The notes below the pieces were generated by a model. The model searched no databases and had not been told where the DNA came from. It saw only the letters and a program-made list of their open reading frames with translations. Below are positions 7,821 to 16,659 of a stretch of DNA of 54,264 nt, in pieces (within the stretch, counting starts at the first letter, position 1; each line of letters begins with the position of its first letter). Made by a program: the position numbers and the translations under genes. Source of the DNA: an uncultured Clostridia bacterium (lineage in GTDB: Bacteria; Bacillota; Clostridia; Oscillospirales; Acutalibacteraceae); assembly GCA_937916395.1 (NCBI GenBank), contig CALFTN010000037.1:1-54264 (forward strand). Reading direction: 5' to 3'.

Positions 7821-9503
7821 TTAATACCAATCGTCGTAAGGATTGTTATTATCAACGTCATAATAATCATTTCTTTCTGCATTGAAAGTTGCGTTAGTGA
7901 ATTCTGGATGTGTCTTTTTAAATTCATCAAGTGCATTTTTCGCTTCAAGCCAAGTTTTATTATATTCAAAAATCCCGTTTTTTGATAATTTTGTATCGTT
8001 TGGGTTTGCAGAAAAAGGATTGATATAAACCTTATTGGCAGAAAGGTATAAAGCTTCTTTTGCCCTAAATGAAATATCTTTGTCATCTTCATCTGCAAGT
8101 TTAGCAAGTACAGGTATACCACTTACACCTAAAGAACTAATCTGATATACGTCAATTTCTATTTTACCAGTTTTGAAATTTTTATAGTTATAATCAGCAA
8201 TAACTGTGTTGATGTTAACTAATGAAATTGATAACAATGTTAATGTGCAAACAACAATTATTGGCTTTATATATTTAAAGTGCTCAATTAAAAGCTTTAA
8301 AATTATTATTACAAAAATAACAGCAAGCATCAACATAAAAATTGTCGTTAAAACTCTTAATCTTGTAAGCCCATAAATTGAAATATATTTCATCATTTTA
8401 AATATCGCAGTTGATATATAGAAAATTGTAAAACTCGAAATAAAAAATAATACTGACTTTGTTGATTTTGGTATTTTAAAATCGCTTCGTTTTACATTTA
8501 TTGCAGTGCAACTTAAAATAACAAAATTAATGAAAACAATTACTGCCATCTGAAAGAAGCCACTTCTTGCAAACTCAGCCGCGGTGTAATCTTCGGGCAA
8601 AACAAATTTGAAAGCATCAACAATATATGCAAGTTGTGTAAACAAGTAAAATAAATAAACAATTGAAATTGAAATCAAAAATGCATTAATACCACTTACC
8701 ACAATTTTACCATTATATTTTTTAATATCTTCTTTCTCTAGTAAAGGTGATTTTTTCAAATAAAAAATTAAACTATAAAAAATTGGTGCTAATATAAGTG
8801 TAATTAAAACTGCAGTAAATATTAACGCTGTATTTTCAAATATTTTAGTTATAACAGCTTCGAATGCTATATCTGATGATGAAAGCAATGGAATTATTAT
8901 AAACAATACCGGAACAGCAACTGTAAATCCAATAAAAGCAGAAGAAAAACTTTTGAGTTTATTGTTTTTTATGCTCCCCTTTATGCTTTTAAAAGGTGAA
9001 AAAATATTTTCGAGCATCTTTGTAGCAGGCTTCAGAAATGCATCAAAAATCCAATAATAGTTTGAGGCTTTTTCTGCTATATTATCTGAAATCCCTGTAA
9101 AGCTAACAACTAAAATAAAAAGCAAGTAAATAACAGTAATGAATTTAATCAATCCATCGTTATTAAGTGAAAAAGAAGCAATTAAAAGTAATGAAGAAAC
9201 AAATAAAAATGAATTAAATACTTTACCTTCAGACTTTTTATTAAAAAGATAAAAAAATACAAATGTGACAAATATGAACATTGTTGTAGTAAAACCAAAA
9301 TTAAAAAGATTGATTATACCGATATATGAAACAAAAAATAAAATTACAGTTGTAGCGATTAAACCGATTAAATCCTTTTTAGTAAACTCAACTTCAGTTA
9401 AAGGATTAACTTTTTTAATAGGCATTGGTGCAAAATTATTAATAATTTGATTATTTGAATTTGCAGAAGTCACAAAATTTACATTGTTAAAATCGTTATT
9501 CAT
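7821..9503 (-). CDS. DUF4173-family multi-pass membrane protein
   Basis: This protein of about 560 residues has a polar, Asn-rich N-terminus of about 45 residues, then roughly ten or more hydrophobic helices. A soluble acidic C-terminal tail of about 110 residues contains SSLGVSGIPVLAKLADEDD and ends PYDDWY. The layout and tail match DUF4173/DUF4153-type membrane proteins of Firmicutes, whose function is unknown. The ATG at 9503 overlaps the end of the HTH gene by eight bases, suggesting translational coupling; ATGs at 9509 and 9521 are alternatives. It is the last gene of a four-gene membrane/regulator operon. I see no clear terminator before the ribU promoter. Confidence 0.7.
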   Translation of the reverse strand: MNNDFNNVNFVTSANSNNQIINNFAPMPIKKVNPLTEVEFTKKDLIGLIATTVILFFVSYIGIINLFNFGFTTTMFIFVTFVFFYLFNKKSEGKVFNSFLFVSSLLLIASFSLNNDGLIKFITVIYLLFILVVSFTGISDNIAEKASNYYWIFDAFLKPATKMLENIFSPFKSIKGSIKNNKLKSFSSAFIGFTVAVPVLFIIIPLLSSSDIAFEAVITKIFENTALIFTAVLITLILAPIFYSLIFYLKKSPLLEKEDIKKYNGKIVVSGINAFLISISIVYLFYLFTQLAYIVDAFKFVLPEDYTAAEFARSGFFQMAVIVFINFVILSCTAINVKRSDFKIPKSTKSVLFFISSFTIFYISTAIFKMMKYISIYGLTRLRVLTTIFMLMLAVIFVIIILKLLIEHFKYIKPIIVVCTLTLLSISLVNINTVIADYNYKNFKTGKIEIDVYQISSLGVSGIPVLAKLADEDDKDISFRAKEALYLSANKVYINPFSANPNDTKLSKNGIFEYNKTWLEAKNALDEFKKTHPEFTNATFNAERNDYYDVDNNNPYDDWY

Positions 9504-9720
9504 AATCATTATTCCCTTCATCTATAAATTCAAGAATATCGCCAGGTTGACAATTTAGCTCTTTGCAAATAGCAGAAAGGGTTGAAAACCTTACTGCTTT
9601 CGCCTTACCTGTTTTTAAAATTGAAAGATTTGCTTGGGTCAGCCCTATTTTAGACGCTAATTCACCAGATGACATCTTTCTTTTTGCTAACATTACATCA
9701 AGATTTACAATTATTGCCAT
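9496..9720 (-). CDS. small Cro/CI-type helix-turn-helix regulator (YozG-like)
   Basis: This 74-residue protein is one compact XRE helix-turn-helix domain: MSSGELASKIGLTQANLSILKTGKAKAVRFSTL, then CQPGDILEF. Very similar small regulators are typically encoded beside DUF2975 membrane proteins in Firmicutes, and a DUF2975 gene is two genes upstream here. It probably binds DNA as a dimer and may control this operon. The stop codon overlaps the start of the DUF4173 gene, so the two proteins are probably made together. Confidence 0.85.
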   Translation of the reverse strand: MAIIVNLDVMLAKRKMSSGELASKIGLTQANLSILKTGKAKAVRFSTLSAICKELNCQPGDILEFIDEGNNDYE

Positions 9721-9733
9721 TTTATCCGTTCCT

Positions 9734-10264
9734 TTACCAATTACATTCGTGTTTAATGAAATCTTCCCAACTATCTCCGATAGTATCTAAATCTTCAGAT
9801 TCAAAATAAATGTATGCAATTTCATGTGTTGATTCAGATACACCAACAAAAGCCAGATATTTTGGATATTCAAGGGAATATCTATCAATATCTAAAACCT
9901 TAATTTTAAAAGAATCAACACAAATTTCATCAGAATATTTTTCGTCAAAAGAAAACTGTTCATTAATTTTTTCTTTTTCAATTTCAAAATTTTCATCACT
10001 ATACATAACTTTTAAAATATAAGAGCGTCTACCAAAAAGACTGTCGTCAAGTGTATATTTAAAAGATAAATTTTTATATTCATTAAGTTCTTCAATACTG
10101 GGCAAATATTCAACTCTTTCAACTAAATCATTGTAATATGTAACATCATCACTTTCACTAATGTTTGATGGTATCAATGATAAAAAACCCAAAACACAAA
10201 ATACTATATAAGAAAGAAATAAATACAAAATTATGCTGAAAGTGATAATTATTTTTTTCTTCAA
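9734..10264 (-). CDS. unknown protein with one N-terminal membrane segment
   Basis: I do not recognise this 176-residue protein. Residues 5-32 form one hydrophobic segment (a signal anchor or signal peptide without a lipobox cysteine). The rest is acidic and soluble, probably outside the membrane, with alternating Tyr/Phe/Asp-rich strands. It lies between the DUF2975 gene (12 bases upstream) and the HTH gene (13 bases downstream), inserted into a pair that is usually adjacent. It may be a sensor or partner for the two membrane proteins, but nothing in the sequence proves this. Confidence 0.6.
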   Translation of the reverse strand: MKKKIIITFSIILYLFLSYIVFCVLGFLSLIPSNISESDDVTYYNDLVERVEYLPSIEELNEYKNLSFKYTLDDSLFGRRSYILKVMYSDENFEIEKEKINEQFSFDEKYSDEICVDSFKIKVLDIDRYSLEYPKYLAFVGVSESTHEIAYIYFESEDLDTIGDSWEDFIKHECNW

Positions 10265-10275
10265 AAAAAATCACC

Positions 10276-10722
10276 TCAAACAGTTAAATCATTTTCATCT
10301 TTCAGCTCTGCACCATATTCAAATGCATTTTTTATGACTGTCAAAAATAACCACATAAAAAGTCCCGCTGCTGGAATCGGTAAAGATGCTAAAAACTCCA
10401 CACAAAGAGGTAAAGAAAGTGGCACAATTGAAAGACAACACCACGAGAGTTTAGAAAGTATTTTTGTAGTTTCTTTAGAGAAAATAACATCACTTTTAAT
10501 TTGAAGTAAAAATTTGAATAAAAGAATTAAAGTCGCTGCGGCAGATGGTGAGCATAAATAAAAGACTAAAACAAGTATTTTATATGAATCAATATCTCTG
10601 CCAATAAAATTACAATACCAATTAAACAACGCTGGTGCTAAAAATAATAAAACCCCAAAAACAATACTTAAAAATATTAAAATACAAAATAGAATTTTTA
10701 TAGACCTTTTAAAATTTTTCAT
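10276..10722 (-). CDS. DUF2975 membrane protein
   Basis: This 148-residue protein has four hydrophobic helices and the typical DUF2975 ending, NAFEYGAELKDENDLTV. The family is uncharacterised but is regularly paired with a small XRE regulator, as here. By analogy it could sequester or sense for that regulator (inference). It is the first gene of the operon, with CAAGGAGTTGATTTA before the ATG. Confidence 0.8.
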   Translation of the reverse strand: MKNFKRSIKILFCILIFLSIVFGVLLFLAPALFNWYCNFIGRDIDSYKILVLVFYLCSPSAAATLILLFKFLLQIKSDVIFSKETTKILSKLSWCCLSIVPLSLPLCVEFLASLPIPAAGLFMWLFLTVIKNAFEYGAELKDENDLTV

Positions 10723-10743
10723 TAAATCAACTCCTTGTCACTC

Positions 10744-10771
10744 ATAATAACTGGTTTTTATCGTTTGTCAA
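10744..10771 (-). promoter_or_regulatory. promoter of the DUF2975 operon
   Basis: Minus-strand TTGACA (10766-10771) and TATTAT (10744-10749) lie 16 bases apart, just upstream of the DUF2975 start and back-to-back with the tyrS promoter. Confidence 0.75.
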
Positions 10772-10822
10772 TAAAAATTTATTGTTTGTTACGAAATTGT
10801 AATAATCTGTAAATACTTTTAG

Positions 10823-10851
10823 TTGACATTCCTTTTCATTTATAATATAAT
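10823..10851 (+). promoter_or_regulatory. tyrS operon promoter
   Basis: Perfect TTGACA (10823-10828) and TATAAT (10846-10851) are 17 bases apart, about 42 bases before the tyrS ATG. The leader is too short for a T-box. Confidence 0.85.
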
Positions 10852-10892
10852 TTCTTTGTATGTAATAAATTAAAATTTAGGTGGTAATTCTA

Positions 10893-12116
10893 ATGGGAAT
10901 TTACGAAGAATTAGTTGCTCGTGGGCTTATTGCTCAGGTAACAAATGAAGAAGAAATCAGAGAAATGGTTAATGCCGGTAAAGCTAAGTTTTACATTGGC
11001 TTTGACTGTACTGCTGATAGCCTTACTGCTGGTCACTTTATGGCTCTTACTTTAATGAAAAGACTTCAGATGGCTGGTAACCAACCAATAGCTCTCATTG
11101 GTGGCGGTACTACTATGATTGGTGACCCATCTGGCAGAACAGATATGAGAAAAATGCTCACTAAAGAAGATATTCAGCATAACGCTGATTGCTTCAAAAA
11201 ACAAATGGAGCGTTTTATTGAATTCGGCGAAGGAAAAGCACAAATGGTCAATAACGCTGAATGGCTCTTAAATCTTAACTATGTTGAGCTTTTAAGAGAG
11301 GTTGGTGCTTGCTTCTCAGTTAACAATATGTTAAGAGCTGAATGTTACAAACAAAGAATGGAAAAAGGTCTTAGCTTTCTTGAATTCAACTATATGATTA
11401 TGCAGAGCTATGACTTCTACTATCTCTACAAAAACTATGGCTGTAATATGCAATTTGGTGGCGATGACCAGTGGAGCAATATGCTCGGTGGTACAGAGCT
11501 TATAAGAAAGAAGTTAGGTAAAGATGCTCACGCTATGACTATTACCCTTCTTACAGACTCACAAGGTAACAAAATGGGTAAAACTGCAGGCAACGCTGTT
11601 TGGCTTGATGCTAATAAAACATCACCTTACGATTTCTATCAATACTGGCGCAATGTTGCTGACAGTGACGTATTAAAATGTATAAGAATGCTTACTTTCT
11701 TACCATTAGAAGAAATTGATAAAATGGATTCTTGGGAAGGTAGCGAGCTTAATAAAGCAAAAGAAATTTTAGCTTATGAATTAACAGCACTCGTTCACGG
11801 TAAAGAAGAAGCAGAAAAAGCACAAAGTGCTGCAAAATCTGTTTTTGGCGCTGGCGGCAACTCAGAAAACATGCCTTCTACTTCCCTTTCTGCTGAAGAT
11901 TTTACTGATGAGGGTATTAATATTATTGATGCACTTATTAAAGCAGAGCTTGTTACTTCACGTGGCGAAGCAAGACGCCTTATTGAACAAGGCGGTGTTA
12001 GTGTGGATAACGAAAAAGTTACTGCTGTTTCATACGTAATCCCTGTTTCTGACTTTGAAAAAGGCTATGTAATTATTAAAAAAGGTAAAAAGGTATTCCA
12101 CAAGATTATTAAATAA
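10893..12116 (+). CDS. tyrS: tyrosyl-tRNA synthetase
   Basis: This class I synthetase of 407 residues charges tRNA-Tyr. The HIGH-equivalent is HFMA (residues 48-51), the KMSKS loop is KMGKT (227-231), and a C-terminal S4 RNA-binding domain (TSRGEARRLIEQGGVSVDNEKV region) is present. The ATG at 10893 is chosen because TTAGGTGG (10877-10884) lies at the right distance; an in-frame GTG at 10881 is part of that site. It heads a plus-strand operon with the HD protein, the CmpB-like protein and the alcohol dehydrogenase. Confidence 0.96.
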   Translation: MGIYEELVARGLIAQVTNEEEIREMVNAGKAKFYIGFDCTADSLTAGHFMALTLMKRLQMAGNQPIALIGGGTTMIGDPSGRTDMRKMLTKEDIQHNADCFKKQMERFIEFGEGKAQMVNNAEWLLNLNYVELLREVGACFSVNNMLRAECYKQRMEKGLSFLEFNYMIMQSYDFYYLYKNYGCNMQFGGDDQWSNMLGGTELIRKKLGKDAHAMTITLLTDSQGNKMGKTAGNAVWLDANKTSPYDFYQYWRNVADSDVLKCIRMLTFLPLEEIDKMDSWEGSELNKAKEILAYELTALVHGKEEAEKAQSAAKSVFGAGGNSENMPSTSLSAEDFTDEGINIIDALIKAELVTSRGEARRLIEQGGVSVDNEKVTAVSYVIPVSDFEKGYVIIKKGKKVFHKIIK

Positions 12117-12124
12117 GAAGAATT

Positions 12125-12658
12125 ATGGGTAAATTATTTAATGCTTATGTATCTGCTTACAGAATGGATACAAAAGAGTGGAATGAATTTTTAGAGGTTG
12201 CCGGTGATATTTATAATTCGCCACAATTACAAAGTTTAGAAGGCTTTGTTCAGCATTTTAACATAAATCGACTTCAGCATATTAGAAGCGTTGCTTTTTT
12301 AAGCTTTTTGGTTTCCAGAAAATTGGGTTTGAATTTCAAAGAAACTGCAAGAGCTGCTACAATGCACGACTTATTTTATTACGACTGGCATGAGGATGAT
12401 TTAAGCCATAAATTACATGGACTTCGTCATCCGAAATTCGCTTTAAAAAATGCTTTCTATTTGTGTGGCACTTTAACCAAAAGAGAACAGGATATTATTA
12501 AACGCCACATGTGGCCACTTACAATAATTCCCCCGAAATATCCCGAAAGCTATGTTGTTACTATGATGGATAAATACTGTGCAATGATTGAGTCTTTTTA
12601 TTCAACAAATGAAAAATTCAGAAAAAAATTAGACGATATGTTAGGGTTAGAAAAATGA
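12125..12658 (+). CDS. HD-domain phosphohydrolase, uncharacterised
   Basis: This 177-residue protein has the HD-superfamily histidine/aspartate pattern: H52 in LQHIRSV, the HD pair at 81-82 in TMHDLFYYDWHE, and a further histidine in GLRHPKFA (H102). This suggests a metal-dependent phosphohydrolase, substrate unknown. Its stop overlaps the next start by four bases (ATGA), coupling it to the CmpB-like membrane protein. It starts only nine bases after tyrS. Confidence 0.75.
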   Translation: MGKLFNAYVSAYRMDTKEWNEFLEVAGDIYNSPQLQSLEGFVQHFNINRLQHIRSVAFLSFLVSRKLGLNFKETARAATMHDLFYYDWHEDDLSHKLHGLRHPKFALKNAFYLCGTLTKREQDIIKRHMWPLTIIPPKYPESYVVTMMDKYCAMIESFYSTNEKFRKKLDDMLGLEK

Positions 12659-13491
12659 CAATTTACGATTATTTTATTTATTTCTACCTTTATAGCTTTG
12701 TTGGTTGGTTCTTTGAATCATGTTATTGTTCATTAAGACCTAAAAAATGGATTAATCGTGGTTTTTTACGTGGTCCGTTTTGCCCTATTTATGGTGTTGG
12801 TGCTTTAACAATTTTAATTTGCCTTTTGCCATTCAGGTCAATGACAAGTAACGATTATGTTAATGAACTACTAATTTTCGTTGTTGGTATGGTTGTTTGT
12901 GATTTGGTTGAGTATTTCACAAGCTTTGTAATGGAAAAGGCATTTAACGCTCGTTGGTGGGATTATTCAACTCAGCCTTTTAATTTGCATGGTAGAATTT
13001 GTCTTACTCATACGCTTTATTGGGGAACTTGCTCTTGCCTTTTCCTTTACGTGCTACACCCTTTAGTTGACGTTTATTTTGTAAGTCAGATAAATATCGA
13101 ATCAAGAAAAACACTTGTTTATATAATTACTACAGTCTTTGTTATTGATGTTATTAACACAATTATAAATGCATTAGGTATAAGAGAATATTTTGTAAAA
13201 TTTAAAGAGCTTTCTGATGATATTGTTGAGTTTACAAATATTGTAATTACCTCTACCGGTAATTCAATCGGTGAATTTTCTGATGAAAGACGAGTTGAAT
13301 TTGCAAAAAAGCTTAATGAATTTAAATTAAGACAAGACGAATTATTTGATATAAAGAAAAAAAAGCATATTAAAATGCTCCGAAGATTATCTCACTCTTT
13401 CCCATTCATTTTTAAAAGGGTTAAAAAGAGAATGGAAAACATTGATAACCTGTTAAACAACCTTATTAACCTTATTGAAGGTAAAAAATAA
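12655..13491 (+). CDS. putative ABC-transporter type IV membrane protein (CmpB family)
   Basis: This 278-residue protein has about five to six hydrophobic helices in the first 190 residues and a charged, coiled, Lys-rich C-terminal tail. The signatures SFVGWFFESCYCS, WINRGFLRGPFCPIYG and WWDYSTQPFNLHGRICL are diagnostic of the ABC_trans_CmpB family. Although named as a transporter permease, the family is poorly characterised and no ATPase is encoded here. It overlaps the HD gene, so the two probably act together; the basic tail could contact the HD protein (inference). Confidence 0.85.
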   Translation: MTIYDYFIYFYLYSFVGWFFESCYCSLRPKKWINRGFLRGPFCPIYGVGALTILICLLPFRSMTSNDYVNELLIFVVGMVVCDLVEYFTSFVMEKAFNARWWDYSTQPFNLHGRICLTHTLYWGTCSCLFLYVLHPLVDVYFVSQINIESRKTLVYIITTVFVIDVINTIINALGIREYFVKFKELSDDIVEFTNIVITSTGNSIGEFSDERRVEFAKKLNEFKLRQDELFDIKKKKHIKMLRRLSHSFPFIFKRVKKRMENIDNLLNNLINLIEGKK

Positions 13492-13511
13492 AGTAAAAAG
13501 GATTGATTATA

Positions 13512-14717
13512 ATGAATTTAAAACACAGCTTTTACAGAGCTTATCAAAGTGTTTACAAGGTAGCTATGGGTGCTCTTGACTGGACACCACCTGAACTCTT
13601 ACAGGGTGCTGGTGCAATAAAAAAACTCCCTGCTTTAGTTAAAAAGCAAGGCGTAAATAATGTACTTATTGTGACAGATAAAGGTCTTATGGGGCTTCAT
13701 TTACTTGATTCTTTATTTGAGGGTCTTGAGAACGAAGGCATTAAATATACTGTATTTGATGGAGTTCAACCCAACCCAACTATTTATAATGTTGAAGATG
13801 CTTTAAAGCTCTACCACGACAATGGCTGTGAAGCGTTTATTGCTTTTGGTGGCGGTTCACCTATGGACTGTGCAAAGGTTACAGCGGCAAAGGTTGCAAG
13901 ACCAAATAAATCAATTCCATCAATGCGTGGTCAGTTAAAGGTTTTAAAGAAAACTCCTCTTATTTTTGCAGTTCCTACAACTGCTGGTACTGGTTCAGAA
14001 ACTACTCTTGCAGCAGTTATTTCTAACCCAGATACACACGAAAAGAATGCAATTAATGACCCTGTTCTTCGTCCTAAATTTGCAGTTCTTGACCCAGAGC
14101 TTACAGTTGGTCTTCCACCTCATATCACTTCAACAACTGGTATGGATGCTCTTACACACGCTGTTGAGGCATTTATTGGCAGAAGTAACGTTAAATCAAC
14201 AGAAGATGCGGCTTTAAAGGCTACAAAGCTTATTTTCGAGAACATTGAAAAGGTTTATGAAGATGGCAAAAATATTGAAGCAAGAGAAAATATGCTTGTT
14301 GCTTCATTCTACGCTGGTGTTGCATTCACAAGAGCTTATGTTGGCTATGTTCACGCAATCGCTCACAACTTAGGCGGTATGTATGGTATTCCTCACGGAC
14401 TTGCAAATGCAGTAATTCTCCCTTACATACTCGAGTTCTTCGGCGACTCTGCTCACCACAGACTTGCAATTTTAGCAGACGTTGCTGGTATTACAGATGG
14501 ACTTACAACTGAAAAAGAAAAAGCAGAAAAATTCATTGAAGCAATTAAAGAGCTTAACAGAAAAATGAATATTCCTGATAAATTTGAGGGTATTAAGGAT
14601 GAGGATATCGAGTTAATTGCTACACGTGCTCTTAAAGAAGGTAACCCACTCTACCCTGTTCCAAAGATTATGAATCTTGAGGAATGTAAAGCGATAATAA
14701 AAAATTTACAGAAATAA
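13512..14717 (+). CDS. iron-containing alcohol dehydrogenase
   Basis: This 401-residue group III (Fe-dependent) alcohol dehydrogenase probably reduces an aldehyde with NAD(P)H. Visible are the nucleotide motif GGGSPMDCAK, PTTAGTGSE, and the metal ligands in TGMDALTHAVEAF (Asp), HAIAHNLGG (His) and GIPHGLANAV (His). The ATG at 13512 is used rather than the TTG at 13503, which overlaps the likely ribosome site AAAAAGG. No aldehyde-dehydrogenase half is fused, so this is not AdhE. The physiological alcohol cannot be told. It is last in the tyrS operon and is followed by a terminator. Confidence 0.92.
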   Translation: MNLKHSFYRAYQSVYKVAMGALDWTPPELLQGAGAIKKLPALVKKQGVNNVLIVTDKGLMGLHLLDSLFEGLENEGIKYTVFDGVQPNPTIYNVEDALKLYHDNGCEAFIAFGGGSPMDCAKVTAAKVARPNKSIPSMRGQLKVLKKTPLIFAVPTTAGTGSETTLAAVISNPDTHEKNAINDPVLRPKFAVLDPELTVGLPPHITSTTGMDALTHAVEAFIGRSNVKSTEDAALKATKLIFENIEKVYEDGKNIEARENMLVASFYAGVAFTRAYVGYVHAIAHNLGGMYGIPHGLANAVILPYILEFFGDSAHHRLAILADVAGITDGLTTEKEKAEKFIEAIKELNRKMNIPDKFEGIKDEDIELIATRALKEGNPLYPVPKIMNLEECKAIIKNLQK

Positions 14718-14721
14718 AGTT

Positions 14722-14755
14722 AAAAGAACCTGTATCAAGCAGGTTCTTTTTTATT
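14722..14755. terminator. bidirectional terminator between the alcohol dehydrogenase and thrE2
   Basis: A perfect nine-base stem AAGAACCTG / CAGGTTCTT (14724-14732, 14740-14748) with a seven-base loop is followed by TTTTATTTTT on the plus strand. It also overlaps the stop of the convergent exporter gene. Confidence 0.85.
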
Positions 14756-15199
14756 TTTATTTGTATTAAAGCTGTTAAGAAAATAGCGTATAATCGAAAC
14801 AGCTATAATGCCACCACCAATAGCGATTGCAACCTTACCAGTTGTAAGAAGTTGAGCACCGAATTCATTATAGTCTTTAATAAGCAAACTTCTCATTGCC
14901 TGATAAAGTGTTCCACCAGGAACTAAAGCAATACAACCAGGTAATAAGAATATAGTTGCAGGTGCCTTGCCGATTCTCGCACAAATTTCTGCAAAGCCTG
15001 CTGTAGCAAACGATGCCAACATATTTGCAATAAATAAATCATCACTTATATATTCAAGACAAACAAAATAAACTACACAAGCAACAAGACCATCTATTGC
15101 TGCAAGTGGAATGTGTTTAACACGAAGTCTAAAAATTATTGCAAATCCTATTGTACTTAAAACACCAGCAATAATTTTTATAATAATGTCAATACTCAA
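14735..15199 (-). CDS. threonine/serine exporter, small subunit (ThrE_2 / DUF3815)
   Basis: This 154-residue membrane protein has about four to five helices and the DUF3815 pattern, including PATIFLLPGCIALVPGGTLYQAM. In split ThrE systems it pairs with the DUF1212 protein encoded next door to export small amino acids. Its start overlaps the upstream gene by four bases (ATGA), showing coupled translation. Export of threonine or serine is inferred from the corynebacterial ThrE family only. Confidence 0.85.
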   Translation of the reverse strand: MSIDIIIKIIAGVLSTIGFAIIFRLRVKHIPLAAIDGLVACVVYFVCLEYISDDLFIANMLASFATAGFAEICARIGKAPATIFLLPGCIALVPGGTLYQAMRSLLIKDYNEFGAQLLTTGKVAIAIGGGIIAVSIIRYFLNSFNTNKNKKEPA

Positions 15200-15978
15200 T
15201 TAAACACACCCCCGAAAATCATCATAGCAACAGTAAATCCGAAGGCTACCATTACAGCAGTTAAAACTGCCTGAACTAATTGAATAATACCTGAAACTGT
15301 ATCGCCAAAGAGCAAGTCTCTTACAGCGTTACCAAAAGCAAGACCTGGTATAAGTAACATAATAACACCAATAAGAATCATATCGGTATTACTACCTATT
15401 CCAAATGAAATTAAAGCGAGTGAAACAACTGCGCCAACAAATGAAGAAATAACCGAGTGAATCATTGAATTGACAAATGCAGTTTTATGTAAATTAAAAA
15501 ATGTAACAACTACACCAGCTATTGCAGCAACCAAAGCATCATAAAGATTGCCCCCAAAAAATACTGCAAAGCCACCAGCACCTAAAATTCCACCTAAATA
15601 ACAAATTATTTCAGGGAAAGGCTTGCCATTTTTTGCTTTACTGATTTCATTCTCAACGTCCTCTAAAGTAATTTTTTTAGAACAGACATCTCGTGAAATA
15701 TTATTCATTTTTTCTAAAAGATACATATTGTTACTGTTCTGGTAAACTCTGCGCACTTGAGAAGAATGTGTTCCATCTTCCATTCTGATATTAGCAATAA
15801 TAAGAGATGGCAAAGCAAAAATATCTGCAAATTCTGCACCATAAGCTACACAAATTCTTCTAACTGTATCTTCAATTCTATAAGGCTCACCACCGCAACG
15901 AAGTATACTCTCGCCAATATCAAGTGCTTTAGCAAGAATATAATCTGCCGAGTAGGATTTAGTAGAAACATCTGACAT
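15196..15978 (-). CDS. threonine/serine exporter, large subunit (ThrE / DUF1212)
   Basis: This 260-residue protein has a soluble N-terminal domain of about 120 residues, including ILRCGGEPYRIEDTVRR and the conserved metal- or nucleotide-like loop, then about five membrane helices, with IPGLAFGNAVRDLLFGD in the last part. It is typical of the DUF1212 half of split ThrE exporters. It begins only 17 bases after hisIE, with TTGAGG as ribosome site, and no terminator lies between. It therefore probably belongs to the histidine operon transcript. Confidence 0.87.
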   Translation of the reverse strand: MSDVSTKSYSADYILAKALDIGESILRCGGEPYRIEDTVRRICVAYGAEFADIFALPSLIIANIRMEDGTHSSQVRRVYQNSNNMYLLEKMNNISRDVCSKKITLEDVENEISKAKNGKPFPEIICYLGGILGAGGFAVFFGGNLYDALVAAIAGVVVTFFNLHKTAFVNSMIHSVISSFVGAVVSLALISFGIGSNTDMILIGVIMLLIPGLAFGNAVRDLLFGDTVSGIIQLVQAVLTAVMVAFGFTVAMMIFGGVFN

Positions 15979-15995
15979 TGAAAAAACCTCAATAA

Positions 15996-16649
15996 TTATT
16001 TTGTCATTTTCTCTTGCTTAACCTTATGGTCAATTACATGACGAGAAGCAAGCTCAGCAGTAACCTCTTCAAGAGAAATACCCATTTCTATCATAAGCAC
16101 CATTACGTGATATGTCAAGTCTGCAATTTCATAAATTGTTTCTTTTTTATCATTTGCTTTACCAGCAATAATAACCTCTGTTGACTCTTCACCAACCTTT
16201 TTGAGAATTTTATCAATACCCTTTTCAAAAAGATAAGTTGTGTAAGAGCCTTCCTTTTTCTCAATTTTTCTGCCAACAAGCATTTTCATAAGATTTTCCA
16301 TAGAAAATTCATTGTTTAATTCTTCATTTTCATAAACCAAGTCATTAAAGCAAGAATCTGTACCTGTGTGACACGCTGGGCCATCTTTTTTAACAACAAC
16401 TGTTAAAGCATCTTTGTCACAATCTGCAGTAATGCTAACAATGTGCTGATAATTACCGCTTGTTTCACCTTTGAGCCACAATTCTTGTCTTGAACGACTG
16501 TAAAAACAAGTTAAGCCCTTTTCTAAAGAAATTTTAAGACTTTCTTTATTCATATAAGCTAAAGTTAAAACCTTTTTAGTTGCATAATCTACAACTATTG
16601 CAGGGATAAGTCCCTTTTCATCAAATTTAAGTTCTTCAATATTTAACAT
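15996..16649 (-). CDS. hisIE: bifunctional phosphoribosyl-AMP cyclohydrolase / phosphoribosyl-ATP pyrophosphatase
   Basis: This 217-residue fusion catalyses the second and third steps of histidine synthesis. The HisI half (about residues 1-110) shows the zinc and magnesium motif DCDKDALTVVVKKDGPACHTG. The HisE half (about 115-217) shows EESTEVIIAGKAND and YEIADLTYHVMVLM. It is the last his gene, separated from hisF by an inserted glycoside hydrolase gene. Confidence 0.95.
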   Translation of the reverse strand: MLNIEELKFDEKGLIPAIVVDYATKKVLTLAYMNKESLKISLEKGLTCFYSRSRQELWLKGETSGNYQHIVSITADCDKDALTVVVKKDGPACHTGTDSCFNDLVYENEELNNEFSMENLMKMLVGRKIEKKEGSYTTYLFEKGIDKILKKVGEESTEVIIAGKANDKKETIYEIADLTYHVMVLMIEMGISLEEVTAELASRHVIDHKVKQEKMTK

Positions 16650-16659
16650 AATATACTCC

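Noticed and set aside
10852..10892. T-box leader before tyrS (and similarly before proS)
   Set aside because: Both leaders are far too short for a T-box and no T-box sequence is visible.
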